From NCBI GenBank assembly GCA_035624455.1, contig DASPRM010000075.1, forward strand, positions 79,497-143,496: DNA of 64,000 nt. The letters are read 5' to 3'. Below the pieces are notes generated by a model that worked only from the letters and a program-made list of their open reading frames with translations, had not been told where the DNA came from and ran no database searches. Positions 34,588 to 44,403 of this stretch are shown one piece after another. The DNA comes from Terriglobales bacterium. Lineage in GTDB: Bacteria; Acidobacteriota; Terriglobia; Terriglobales; Acidobacteriaceae. The position numbers were made by a program, and so were the translations under genes. Each line of letters starts with the position of its first letter. Position 1 is the stretch's first letter.

Positions 34588-37374
34588 TCATGCAAGTTGC
34601 AACTCCGCCCTAGTTACCCGTCGCTTGTCATCCTCTAGAACGGAAAATCCGAGTTTTCGAAAGATGGCCTGCATATCTTCGTTCTCGGGAAGCATGGCCG
34701 CTACGGCCTGCGTTGCCTGTTCCTTGCGGGCGATCTCGACGATGCGCTTCGTCAGTTCACTTCCGAGTCCTAGATGCTGGAAGTCATCTTCAATCACGAC
34801 TGTGACTTCGACCGTCTGGGTTCCATGCAAGCGGACAGTCCGTGCCACCCCAACGATTCTGGGCACGCCTGTGGCGGGCTCGGCTTGCTCGGCAACCAGT
34901 GCCATCTCTCGGTCGTAATCGATGAAGCAGATCCGCGTCAGCCGTTCATGCGCAGTGCGCTGACTAAGACCCAACGGAGTGAAGTAGCGAAGGTACACGC
35001 TGCGTTCAGAGAGCCGCTCATGAAACTTGCTTAGCAAAGGCTCGTCTTCCGGACGGATCGGACGAAGGGTCAGTGCTGTCCCATTCTTCGCCGTCCATGA
35101 ACCCAGATACTGATTGGGATACGCACGAATCGCGGGCTTTGGTAGCTCCTTTTCCGCCGTCCCACGCCCCCAAATGACGATGCGTGCGTCCAGCGCCAGC
35201 AGACGATCCGGAGACGCCAGCAGCGGATTGATGTCTATTTCCTTGATCCAGGGCTGCTCGATCACCAGATTGCTGAAGCGCACCAGCAGATCTTCCAGGC
35301 CCGCCAGATCCACTGGTTTGCGTCCGCGTACTCCTTTTAGCGCGGTGTAAACTTTGGTCTGCTCCATCATGCGTCGCGCCAGCGTGGTGTTCAGCGGAGG
35401 CAATGCCAACGCCCGGTCCTTGAACACCTCCACCAGTTGGCCACCCGCTCCAAACAGCAACACCGGGCCAAACTGCGCGTCAATGCTGCTACCCAGGATC
35501 ACCTCATATCCATCCAGCCTTACCATTGGCTGCACTGTTACACCCTGGAAATGCTCGGGACCCGCTTTTGCCGTCACGCAGTCAAGAATGGACTGGAATG
35601 CAGCTTTCACCGCGTCGGCGTTTCGCAAATTGAGTTGCACGCCGCCTACATCTGTTTTGTGCGTAATGGTTTCGGAATTCAGCTTCAGGACCACGGGATA
35701 GCCAAACTGATCTGCAAACTTGACCGCCTCAGCTTCTCCATCAGCCACCTCGGTCGGGACAGTTGGAATTCCATAGGCGGCCAGTACTGCCTTCGACTCG
35801 AACTCGGTGAGAATTGTTCGTCCGCCATCGCGGACGTGCTCGATGATCTGCCTGGCTTTGGTTCGGTCGGGTGCCGCGATTTCGGCAGCGCTCGGCAGGC
35901 TTGGCGTCTCGTATATCCCGCGAAGGTTATAGCTATAACGCCACATGTAGTTGAACATGCGCGCCGCTGTATCCGGGAAAGCAAAAGTTGGGATTCCGGC
36001 CTGATTCAGAATCTCTTCGCCGGCGGCGACCTCAGCTCCACCCATCCAGCTTGCCAGAACGGGCTTGCCCAGTGAGTGTGCATAGGGCTTAAGTTCTTCG
36101 GCGATACGGGTGGGATTCGTCATTCCCTGCGGGGTCAGTATCACCATCATCCCGTCGATGCTTGGATCGCCGGCTGCAACCTCCAGGGCTTTGGCATAGC
36201 GCTGTGGTTCGGCGTCGCCCAGGATGTCCACTGGATTATTGTGGCTCCACGCAGGCGGAAGAAATTCGTCGTACGCCTTCATGGTCGCGGCCGAGAGTTC
36301 GGCCAATTGGCCACCACCTGTGACTAGAGCGTCCGTCGCCAACACACCAGGTCCACCGGCGTTCGTCACAATACAAAGCTTTGGACCTTGGGGTAGAGGC
36401 TGCTTCGCAAGCACCTCGGACATGTAAAACAGATCCGCAATGTTGTATACGCGCAGTACGCCACAGCGTCGGAAGGCAGCATCCAGTACTTCATCGCTTC
36501 CGGTCATCGACCCTGTGTGTGAGGCAGCAGCTTTCGCAGCCGCGGCAGTACGTCCGGGCTTGATCACCAGAATCGGTTTGGAAAACGAGATTTCCCGGGC
36601 GGCGGAAAGGAAAGAGCGCGCATCTCCCACTGACTCCATGTAAATGATGATGCTCTTGGTTCGCGGATCATCGCCGAAGTAATCCACCAGATCGCCCCAA
36701 CCCACGTCGAGCATGGAACCAATCGAGACAAACGCACTAAACCCCACGTTCTCTCGCAAGCTCCAATCCAGAACCGCCGTACACAGCGCGCCGCTCTGGC
36801 TGATAAAGGCGACGTTTCCTGGACGCGCAACCGTTCGTGCGAACGTGGCGTTGAAACCAGTGATTGGATTCATCACACCCAGACAGTTGGGCCCGATGAT
36901 TCGCATCTTGCCGCCGGCAATTGTCTCAGCGATCTCGTGCTCCAGGGCCTGACCCCGCTCTCCGTGCTCCTTGAACCCGGCCGAGATAATGATTGCCGCC
37001 GGCACACCTTCACCGACACACTCGCGAATCAGAGCAGGTACCGTGGTTGCCGGGGTCGTGATTACGGCAAGATCCGGCTTTTCGGGAAGCGAACCGATGT
37101 CCTTGTAAGCCCGAATCCCTAGCACATTCTGTCGCTTGGCATTCACCGGATACACCGTTCCTCCAAAGGGCGTGCTCAGCAGGTTCCACAAGACCTGCCG
37201 CCCCACGCTGCCTTCGCGCTCCGATGCGCCAATGACGGCTACGCTTTTGGGATTGAAGATGTCGTCCAATGGGTGACGTTCCGCCCGCAGCAGATCGTGT
37301 GCCGGGTCGATCACCAGCTTGCCGCTTGCTCCCAGCCACTTTCCCCCTGGGCTCTTCACGCTCGCAACTCCCAT
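34588..37374 (-). CDS. ADP-forming acyl-CoA ligase fused to GNAT acetyltransferase
   Basis: ATG 37372-37374 is preceded by GAGGGG and gives 928 residues. Order: CoA-binding Rossmann domain (about 35-130, [20 protein letters not shown]), succinyl-CoA-ligase-like domains ([11 protein letters not shown]), ATP-grasp (about 520-735, [19 protein letters not shown]), and a GNAT domain (about 775-928, GNGTA-like core [15 protein letters not shown]). The phosphohistidine candidate is present in [19 protein letters not shown], so the ligase half may be active (acetate or acyl-CoA plus ADP to acid plus ATP). In the enterobacterial Pat/PatZ relatives this fusion acts as protein lysine acetyltransferase. 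A dual role is possible. Confidence 0.9.
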   Translation of the reverse strand: MGVASVKSPGGKWLGASGKLVIDPAHDLLRAERHPLDDIFNPKSVAVIGASEREGSVGRQVLWNLLSTPFGGTVYPVNAKRQNVLGIRAYKDIGSLPEKPDLAVITTPATTVPALIRECVGEGVPAAIIISAGFKEHGERGQALEHEIAETIAGGKMRIIGPNCLGVMNPITGFNATFARTVARPGNVAFISQSGALCTAVLDWSLRENVGFSAFVSIGSMLDVGWGDLVDYFGDDPRTKSIIIYMESVGDARSFLSAAREISFSKPILVIKPGRTAAAAKAAASHTGSMTGSDEVLDAAFRRCGVLRVYNIADLFYMSEVLAKQPLPQGPKLCIVTNAGGPGVLATDALVTGGGQLAELSAATMKAYDEFLPPAWSHNNPVDILGDAEPQRYAKALEVAAGDPSIDGMMVILTPQGMTNPTRIAEELKPYAHSLGKPVLASWMGGAEVAAGEEILNQAGIPTFAFPDTAARMFNYMWRYSYNLRGIYETPSLPSAAEIAAPDRTKARQIIEHVRDGGRTILTEFESKAVLAAYGIPTVPTEVADGEAEAVKFADQFGYPVVLKLNSETITHKTDVGGVQLNLRNADAVKAAFQSILDCVTAKAGPEHFQGVTVQPMVRLDGYEVILGSSIDAQFGPVLLFGAGGQLVEVFKDRALALPPLNTTLARRMMEQTKVYTALKGVRGRKPVDLAGLEDLLVRFSNLVIEQPWIKEIDINPLLASPDRLLALDARIVIWGRGTAEKELPKPAIRAYPNQYLGSWTAKNGTALTLRPIRPEDEPLLSKFHERLSERSVYLRYFTPLGLSQRTAHERLTRICFIDYDREMALVAEQAEPATGVPRIVGVARTVRLHGTQTVEVTVVIEDDFQHLGLGSELTKRIVEIARKEQATQAVAAMLPENEDMQAIFRKLGFSVLEDDKRRVTRAELQLA

Positions 37375-37654
37375 AAGTGCCCCCTCAGCAAAGAAACTCG
37401 ATTTCTCAGATTGACGTGTCGGCACGGATCCTACCCATGACGTTGATCACTCTAACAAGTGACTGATGACCCGACCGGGCCCCGCCCTGATTACTGCTGC
37501 TTCACTGATTTTGGCCTGCCCTGGTCCACGCCAGCTTTCTTGTTAGACTAAGATCTTTAGCAATTGGGCGTGTCTTGCTGGGGAAGACGGCGGGATTTTG
37601 GGCTCCAGCAAGGTGAAACTGAGACCACTCAGGCTAACAGGGAATCTACATATT

Positions 37655-40144
37655 ATGGCCTCCAAGCTTCAGGAGTTCACGCGGGCGGCCTCGGAGGTCG
37701 ACCCGCATGACCGCGAACAAGTGTTCGACGCCTTCCGCCGTTGGGGTTATCTACAGGCACAGCTGGATCCTTTGGGTCAGTATCTTCTTCCCCAGCCAGT
37801 TCCGGAGTTGGATATCCCAGGCGAATTAGCCCAGGAAGCGCGTCGTTATTATTGCTCTACCGTTGCTTCCGAGTTCATGCACATTGCGGATTTGGGTCGG
37901 CGGCAATGGATCCAGGAACGCTTGGAAGCCGAACCTGCTGCTATCGACCAGCATCGGATCTTTGACTTGCTATTGAGAGCCGACCTGTTCGAGCAGGTCA
38001 TTCAGTCGCGCTATCTCGGCACCAAACGCTTCTCGCTGGAGGGGGTGACTGCCCTCATTCCTTTTCTTTGGGAAGTGATCAACTGCGCCGCTGACCGGAA
38101 TGCCCAGCAGATCGTCCTCGCCATGAGTCATCGCGGGCGCCTCAACGTAATGGTCAACATCATGGGCAAGTCCCCCGTGGATATCTTTTCCAAGTTTGAA
38201 GATGTCGATCCCCGCAGCGTCCTCGGCGGAGGAGATGTGAAGTATCACATCGGAGCCACCGGGACATTTCAGACCGCTGACGGCAAGAGCCTGAATCTTC
38301 ACCTGGTTTCGAATCCAAGTCACCTGGAAGCCGTCGATCCTGTCGCTATGGGCCGCACGCGCGCCAAGCAGATCCGGTTAGGTGAAGATGGCGGGGAAAA
38401 GGTGCTTCCGGTGATCATGCACGGCGACGCCGCTTTCGCGGGACAGGGTATCTGGGCGGAAACGCTGAACCTTTCGGGCGTGCCCGGTTTCTCAGTCGGC
38501 GGCGGGATTCACCTGATTGTGAACAACCTCATTGGCTTCACCGCGGAGCCGCCGGAATGCAATTCCTCTCGATTCTCATCCGATCTTGCCAAGCGGCTGC
38601 CGATTCCCATCTTCCATGTGAACTCGGAAGATCCCGAGGCCGTGTTACGCATCGCTGCTTTAGCCGTCGAATACCGTTACACATTTAATACCGACGTTGT
38701 CGTAGATCTCATTGGCTATCGCCGCCATGGGCACAGCGAGGTTGATGATCCCACCATCACCCAGCCTCTGCGTTATGCGCGCATCAAGGATCACCCGCCG
38801 CTGTATCAGATCTACGCTCAGCGCATCGGGGTCGATCCCAAGCCCGAAGCCGAACGCCACCAGGCCCAACTTAACGAAGCTCAAAAGAGAGCCACCGCGG
38901 CTAAGAAGATGCCGGTTTTCGCCCAGCTTCCGGAGTACTGGAGCAAGTACAAGATCGGCTGCTTCAAAACGGAGTACGAGGTCGATACCGGAGTCCCAGC
39001 AAACAAGCTGGCCGCGATCACCGACGCCGTCACTGAGTACCCCGCTGATTTTGCTATTCACCCCAAGATCAAGAAGCTGCTGGAGCAGCGTGCGGAGATG
39101 GGACACGGCAAGCGTCCCGTGGACTACGGCATGGCCGAGGCTCTGGCCTTTGGCTCGCTTCTATTGGAAGGAACGCCCGTGCGTCTTAGCGGCCAGGACA
39201 GTCAGCGCGGTACTTTCAACCAGCGCCACAGCGTTCTGATCGCCACCGACAATGAGCGCCGCTACCTTCCGCTTGAACATGTCGCACGCAATCAGGCGCG
39301 CTTCGAGGTGTACAACTCAATCCTCTCCGAGGCCGGTGTGCTGGGCTTTGAATATGGATACAGCCGCGACTTTCCCGAGAGTCTGGTCCTCTGGGAAGCG
39401 CAGTTCGGTGATTTCGCCAATGGTGCGCAGATCGTCATCGATCAGTTTATTAGTTCTGGCGAAGATAAGTGGGGATTGCCATCCGGTGTAGTCATGTTGT
39501 TGCCGCATGGATACGAAGGACAGGGACCGGAGCACTCCAGCGCCCGCATCGAACGCTACCTGCAACTGGCTGCCCGCGACAACATGCAGATCTGCCAACC
39601 CTCGACCGCGGCTCAATATTTCCACTTGCTCCGCCGTCAGGCAAACCGGCCCTGGAGGAAACCACTGATCGTGTTCACCCCCAAGAGCATGCTGCGGCAT
39701 CCCGATGCCAACTCGCCGCTTACTGACTTCTCCCGGCCGCGTTTTCTAAACGTGCTTCCGGAGAACGAAGTGCAAAATCCAGAGCGGTTGCTGATATGTA
39801 CGGGAAAGATTGGTCACGAACTGCGCATGGAGCGCAAGAAGCGCAAGGATGATCACACAGGCATCACTTTTATCGAGCAGCTCTATCCCTGGCCGGAAGC
39901 AGATCTTGCTGTAGAACTTGACCGTCATTCGCAGGCCCGCGAGATTGTCTGGGTACAGGAAGAACCGGCCAACATGGGTGCATTGTGGTACGCCGTACCG
40001 CGTTTGCGTCGAATCGCGCGCGGCCGTCCCGTGCTGACTGTTAAGCGCTCAGCCAGTTCCAGTCCATCGACCGGCTCTGCCAAGGCGCACGAGATGGAAC
40101 AGAAGACGTTGATCGAGTTGGCCCTGGGAAGCAAGGTGAGCTAA
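37655..40144 (+). CDS. sucA: 2-oxoglutarate dehydrogenase E1 component
   Basis: ATG 37655, with GGGA upstream, gives 829 residues. The TPP-binding region is MHGDAAFAGQGIWAETLNLS with GGGIHLIVNN; other markers are MSHRGRLNVMVNIMGK, VDLIGYRRHGHSEVDDP, SGQDSQRGTFNQRHSVL and LLPHGYEGQGPEHSSARIER, all typical of OGDH E1. It decarboxylates 2-oxoglutarate and acylates the E2 lipoyl group. The length is about 100 below enteric SucA, mainly at the N-terminus. No sucB or lpd follows; the next gene is a PIG-L protein. It is divergent from the acyl-CoA ligase gene across a 280-base gap. Confidence 0.95.
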   Translation: MASKLQEFTRAASEVDPHDREQVFDAFRRWGYLQAQLDPLGQYLLPQPVPELDIPGELAQEARRYYCSTVASEFMHIADLGRRQWIQERLEAEPAAIDQHRIFDLLLRADLFEQVIQSRYLGTKRFSLEGVTALIPFLWEVINCAADRNAQQIVLAMSHRGRLNVMVNIMGKSPVDIFSKFEDVDPRSVLGGGDVKYHIGATGTFQTADGKSLNLHLVSNPSHLEAVDPVAMGRTRAKQIRLGEDGGEKVLPVIMHGDAAFAGQGIWAETLNLSGVPGFSVGGGIHLIVNNLIGFTAEPPECNSSRFSSDLAKRLPIPIFHVNSEDPEAVLRIAALAVEYRYTFNTDVVVDLIGYRRHGHSEVDDPTITQPLRYARIKDHPPLYQIYAQRIGVDPKPEAERHQAQLNEAQKRATAAKKMPVFAQLPEYWSKYKIGCFKTEYEVDTGVPANKLAAITDAVTEYPADFAIHPKIKKLLEQRAEMGHGKRPVDYGMAEALAFGSLLLEGTPVRLSGQDSQRGTFNQRHSVLIATDNERRYLPLEHVARNQARFEVYNSILSEAGVLGFEYGYSRDFPESLVLWEAQFGDFANGAQIVIDQFISSGEDKWGLPSGVVMLLPHGYEGQGPEHSSARIERYLQLAARDNMQICQPSTAAQYFHLLRRQANRPWRKPLIVFTPKSMLRHPDANSPLTDFSRPRFLNVLPENEVQNPERLLICTGKIGHELRMERKKRKDDHTGITFIEQLYPWPEADLAVELDRHSQAREIVWVQEEPANMGALWYAVPRLRRIARGRPVLTVKRSASSSPSTGSAKAHEMEQKTLIELALGSKVS

Positions 40145-40164
40145 GGATATTGTCATCACGAAGG

Positions 40165-40206
40165 CCGCCGCATGCGGCCGAGGGATCTGCAGGTTGCTGA
40201 TATCAT
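40165..40206 (+). repeat. Copy 2 of the GAGGGATCTGCAG upstream motif
   Basis: Inside GGCCGCCGCATGCGGCCGAG and GGATCTGCAGGTTGCTGATATCA, the core CGAGGGATCTGCAG is identical to the copy at 24182-24195. Here GAGGG (40180-40184) is nine bases before the TTG start at 40194, so part of the motif could also serve as ribosome-binding site. Confidence 0.45.
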
Positions 40207-42881
40207 TGCGCGCACACCGGCTAGTTCTGCACCTTCCCATTGTCTTGCTGAGCCTCGTCTGGCAGGCCGGCGCTGCCGAGCAACCCATCCCGCAGGATTC
40301 CGGTCCTGCTGGTCTTCAGCAGGCTCTGCGCAAGCTTCAGACCACTGCTCGTCTGATGCACACCATCGCCCACCCCGATGACGAAGATGGTGGCATGCTG
40401 GTGCTCGAAACCCGTGGCCACGGCGTCACCGCCCTGCAACTCACTCTGAATCGCGGTGAGGGAGGGCAAAACGCGATCGGCAGTGAATTTGGAGACGCTC
40501 TGGGTCTTCTGCGGACCTTGGAACTGCTGGCGGCCGACAAGTACTATGACGTCGAACAACGCTTCACCCGTGTAGTTGACTTCGGATTCTCCAAGACTCC
40601 GGAAGAAACTTTTCAGAAATGGCAAGGGCACGATGTAGCTCTTGCTGACATGGTCCGCGTGATCCGCACCTTCCGGCCCGACGTGATCATCACCCGCTTC
40701 CAGGGTGCTCCCCGTGACAATCATGGGAACCATCAGGCATCGGGAATTCTCACCCGTGAAGCGTTCCGAGCAGCCGCTGACCCTACTCGCTTTCCCGAAC
40801 AGATCCGCGAGGGCCTCCAGCCCTGGCAAGCCAAAAAGCTGTATATGGATAATGTCCGCGCTGGCGAAGACTGGGATGTAAAGATCGACCGCGGAGCTAA
40901 TGACCCCGAACTCGGTATGTCCTACATGCAGTTTGCCTGGCAGGGACTGAAGCATCAGCTGTCGCAAGGCGCTGGCCACTGGTCGGGCCCCTTCGGCTCC
41001 GGTGTCAGCTACTACAAGCTGATCGATTCCGTCCTACCTTCGCCAAAAGACACGCACCAGCAGGATTTCTTCGATGGAATTGATACTTCTCTCCCGGAGT
41101 TAGCCGGACGGCTTGGCCAGGATCAGAACAAGGTTCCCTTCCTGCGTTCCGCACTCGCGGAAGTTGCGAAAAATGCCGATGCCGCCGCGCTCGCAAGCCG
41201 CAATGGAGGCGATGTGGCACTTCCGCTTCTGGAGGGCCTGCGCGAACTCGATCAACTGCTTCCGCGTATCCAGTCATCCTCGCTCACCTCGATCGAAAAG
41301 GCTGATCTGGCCGTGAACCTTCAAACCAAGAAGCAGCAATTCGAGTACGCTGCGAATCTCGTGCTAGGAGCCAAACTCACCGCTTTGGCCGAATTGCCGG
41401 CGATGAAGTTCGTTTCTACGCCCGAGGAACAGAATTCGCTGATGGCAGTGCCCGGGGAGATCCTTCCCCTGCGCGTAAAGCTCGCAAGCTCGTCACCAGT
41501 TTCCATTAGGGATGTTCAACTCGAGCTTCCTCCCGGGTGGAAATCTCGAAGGCTCGCGTCGGGAAATTCTCGGGAAACACGATTTGAGGTAAGCGTACCC
41601 TCCGACACTCCGTACACGCGCCAGTACTGGCACCGGGATAAGCCTTCCGACGCCGTTTACGTCATCGATGATCCCCGCTATGCCACACTTCCACTCACCC
41701 CACCACCGGTTCACGTCCGAGTTCAGTATGACTACAAGGGTTTGAAGGGAGGGATCGAGTGCGATGGGCAAGTTGAGTTGCCCCAACCTCACACGCTGGC
41801 AGTTGGACCAGCTATATCTGTTGCGGTATCACCCCCGACTCAGATCATCCGGGCTGGCGGCAATACAATGGCGTCGCTGGAGGTGGATGCCTTCAGCAAT
41901 GTCGCAGCAGCAAAGCCCATAATTTCGGCGGCGCTTCCTAACGGATGGAAAACAGAGCCCGCCACCAACCTTGCTGATCTTTCCAGGCCGGGAACACCAC
42001 GGAATGTCGCTTTTTCATTACTGCCCGCTTATGCCTTGACCAACACCAATTCCGCTTCCAGTCCCAAAGACGGTTTCCATCAGGTCCGTGCGGTTGCGAA
42101 CTATCAGAATCATACTTATGCGGAAGGCTACGAGACGTTCTCTCGCAGTGACCTTGCAACCGCCTATTTCTTTCGCCCTGCAATCCAGGAAATTAGCGTC
42201 GTGAATGTCAAGCTGCCCCGCAACCTGAAGGTGGGCTACATTCCCGGCGCTGGTGACGACATTCCGACCGTCCTCAAACAGATCGGCATGGATGTCACCC
42301 TCATCGCGCCCGACGAGTTGGCCAGGGGCGACCTGAGCCGCTACGGCACAATCGTAGTTGGCATCCGCGCGTACGATACGCGTCCCGAGGTTGGCGCTCA
42401 CAACCCGCGTTTGCTCGATTATGTCTCCAAGGGCGGAACACTCGTGGTGCAGTACAACCAGAGTGCCCCAGATTTCAATGCCGGCCACTTCACTCCCTAC
42501 TCCAGCGAGGTGGCGCGGGATCGCGTGACGGACGAAGACGCCCCGGTTGAAATACTCGTGCCCTCCGATCCCATTTTTCATTTTCCGAACCAGATCAGCC
42601 CACACGACTTCGACGGCTGGGTGCAGGAGCGGGGACTCTATTTCATGCACCAGTGGGACGCTCATTTTGAGCCATTACTCGCCTCGCATGACCCCGGTGA
42701 AGGGTCGATGAAAGGTGGACTGCTGCGTGCGCATTACGGCAAGGGCCTATATATCTACTCGGGATATGCTTTCTTCCGCCAGTTGCCTGCTGGAGTGCCC
42801 GGCGCCGTTCGCCTCTTTGTAAATCTGCTCGGTGCGGGACATGAATCCTCCGCCCCCACCTACGCCAGCGCAGACGAGTAA
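40194..42881 (+). CDS. Large secreted PIG-L family deacetylase with ThuA-like C-terminal region
   Basis: No ATG starts the frame; TTG 40194 has GAGGG at good spacing, and TTG 40206 is possible. A signal peptide (about 5-28, ending AGAAEQ) precedes the PIG-L domain (about 50-260) with zinc motif HPDDEDGG (60-67) and FQGAPRDNHGNHQASG. PIG-L enzymes remove N-acetyl groups from GlcNAc-type sugars. The middle (about 370-650) is beta-rich. The end (about 680-880) is an alpha/beta ThuA/glutamine-amidotransferase-like segment (GYIPGAGDDIPTVLKQIGMD, then KGGTLVVQYNQS). The 895-residue protein is far longer than single-domain PIG-L enzymes (about 230). Confidence 0.85.
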   Translation: MLISLRAHRLVLHLPIVLLSLVWQAGAAEQPIPQDSGPAGLQQALRKLQTTARLMHTIAHPDDEDGGMLVLETRGHGVTALQLTLNRGEGGQNAIGSEFGDALGLLRTLELLAADKYYDVEQRFTRVVDFGFSKTPEETFQKWQGHDVALADMVRVIRTFRPDVIITRFQGAPRDNHGNHQASGILTREAFRAAADPTRFPEQIREGLQPWQAKKLYMDNVRAGEDWDVKIDRGANDPELGMSYMQFAWQGLKHQLSQGAGHWSGPFGSGVSYYKLIDSVLPSPKDTHQQDFFDGIDTSLPELAGRLGQDQNKVPFLRSALAEVAKNADAAALASRNGGDVALPLLEGLRELDQLLPRIQSSSLTSIEKADLAVNLQTKKQQFEYAANLVLGAKLTALAELPAMKFVSTPEEQNSLMAVPGEILPLRVKLASSSPVSIRDVQLELPPGWKSRRLASGNSRETRFEVSVPSDTPYTRQYWHRDKPSDAVYVIDDPRYATLPLTPPPVHVRVQYDYKGLKGGIECDGQVELPQPHTLAVGPAISVAVSPPTQIIRAGGNTMASLEVDAFSNVAAAKPIISAALPNGWKTEPATNLADLSRPGTPRNVAFSLLPAYALTNTNSASSPKDGFHQVRAVANYQNHTYAEGYETFSRSDLATAYFFRPAIQEISVVNVKLPRNLKVGYIPGAGDDIPTVLKQIGMDVTLIAPDELARGDLSRYGTIVVGIRAYDTRPEVGAHNPRLLDYVSKGGTLVVQYNQSAPDFNAGHFTPYSSEVARDRVTDEDAPVEILVPSDPIFHFPNQISPHDFDGWVQERGLYFMHQWDAHFEPLLASHDPGEGSMKGGLLRAHYGKGLYIYSGYAFFRQLPAGVPGAVRLFVNLLGAGHESSAPTYASADE

Positions 42882-42889
42882 CCCCGATC

Positions 42890-44377
42890 ATGCCCGATAC
42901 CCAACCTGTGACGGTATCGTCGGGAGCCGGCAAAGTTGAGCAACCCCATCTCATTCGCGGAATCGGCCTCGGCGAAGCCACCGCGCTGAACATGATCGAC
43001 ATGATTGGGGTTGGGCCGTTCATCACCTTCCCCCTCATCATCTCTGCCATGGGTGGACCTCAGGCCATGCTGGGCTGGATTTTGGGTGCCTTCTTTGCCA
43101 TTTGCGATGGCTTGGTATGGGCTGAGTTGGGCGCGACTATGCCGGGTTCGGGTGGATCGTACCGTTATCTGAAAGAAATCTACGGACCCGAGCGCTGGGG
43201 CCGGTTGATTTCATTCCTCTTCGTCTGGCAGCTTTCCTTCAGCGCGCCGCTTTCGATCGCATCGGGCTGTGTAGGCCTGGCGCGTTATTGCGCCTTCCTC
43301 TGGCCGGGACTCGAAAAGCTTTGGATCAGCCTGCCCTTGCATTTCCCGACTCTCAATGGATCGTCTGAGACCTCATTTCGTGTTACCGGAAGCGCGTTTG
43401 TTGCCGTCGGCGTCTGCCTGCTCGCAGTCTGGCTGCTATATCGCCACATTACAGCCATTGGTTCTCTTTCCAAGCTTCTGTGGGTGGGTGTTGTCGGCAC
43501 CATGGCTTGGGTAATCTTTGCTGGAGTAACACACTTCAACTCTGCTCGGGCTTTCGACTTCCCCGCCGGGGCCTTCTCCCTGAGCCGAACATTCTTCAGC
43601 GGGCTGGCTTCTGCAATGCTGGTAGCTACTTATGACTATTGGGGTTACTACAACGTTTGCTTTATTGGTGACGAAATCAAGAATCCTGTTCGCAACATTC
43701 CCAGAGCTCTTATTTATTCAATTCTGGCCGTCGCGGTGCTGTATATCGTGATGAACATCAGCGTTCTGGGGATAATTCCCTGGCGGGAACTGAATTCAGC
43801 TGCAAAATCTGAGTCACGTTTTTACGTTATGTCCGTCTTAATGCAGAGGACATACGGAGCTTGGGCTGCCAATCTCATCACGGTCTTGATTATGTGGACC
43901 GCCTTCGCCTCCGTGTTCTCGCTCCTGCTCGGTTATTCCCGCGTCCCATACGCCGCCGCTCTCGACGGCAACTACTTCAAAGCATTCGCTCGGCTTCATC
44001 CGCGCTACAACTTCCCATACATTTCTTTGATCTCACTGGGTGCCGTCGCGGCCGTATTCTGCTTTTTTCGTCTGGCGGACATCATTGCCGCCCTAGTGGT
44101 AATCCGAATCATGATTCAATTCTTTGTGCAGGCGATCGGGCTGATTGTGCTGCGCGTCCGACGACCGGAGATGCCGCGCCCGTTCCGTATGTGGCTGTAC
44201 CCGTTGCCGGCGCTGATTGCCTCACTCGGCTTTCTCTATATTCTTTCTGTGCGCGGGCGGGAAATCACCTATGGTCTGGTAATCCTGCTCCTGGGCGTAA
44301 TCGTTTACATGGCCCGGTCTTGGCGGCGTGGCGAATGGCCGTTCGCCGCATCGCTCGAAAGCACCGGAACAAGCTGA
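42890..44377 (+). CDS. APC-family amino acid/polyamine permease
   Basis: The 495-residue protein has 12 hydrophobic segments and the APC helix-1 motif GLGEATALNMIDMIGVGPFITFP and helix-6 region LVATYDYWGYYNVCFIGDEIKNPVRNIPR. It probably imports an amino acid or amine; specificity is not visible. It starts eight bases after the PIG-L stop, so these genes may form one unit with the MFS gene downstream. Confidence 0.9.
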   Translation: MPDTQPVTVSSGAGKVEQPHLIRGIGLGEATALNMIDMIGVGPFITFPLIISAMGGPQAMLGWILGAFFAICDGLVWAELGATMPGSGGSYRYLKEIYGPERWGRLISFLFVWQLSFSAPLSIASGCVGLARYCAFLWPGLEKLWISLPLHFPTLNGSSETSFRVTGSAFVAVGVCLLAVWLLYRHITAIGSLSKLLWVGVVGTMAWVIFAGVTHFNSARAFDFPAGAFSLSRTFFSGLASAMLVATYDYWGYYNVCFIGDEIKNPVRNIPRALIYSILAVAVLYIVMNISVLGIIPWRELNSAAKSESRFYVMSVLMQRTYGAWAANLITVLIMWTAFASVFSLLLGYSRVPYAAALDGNYFKAFARLHPRYNFPYISLISLGAVAAVFCFFRLADIIAALVVIRIMIQFFVQAIGLIVLRVRRPEMPRPFRMWLYPLPALIASLGFLYILSVRGREITYGLVILLLGVIVYMARSWRRGEWPFAASLESTGTS

Positions 44378-44403
44378 CTGTGGCGGGTGGAAATCAGGCA
44401 TAA

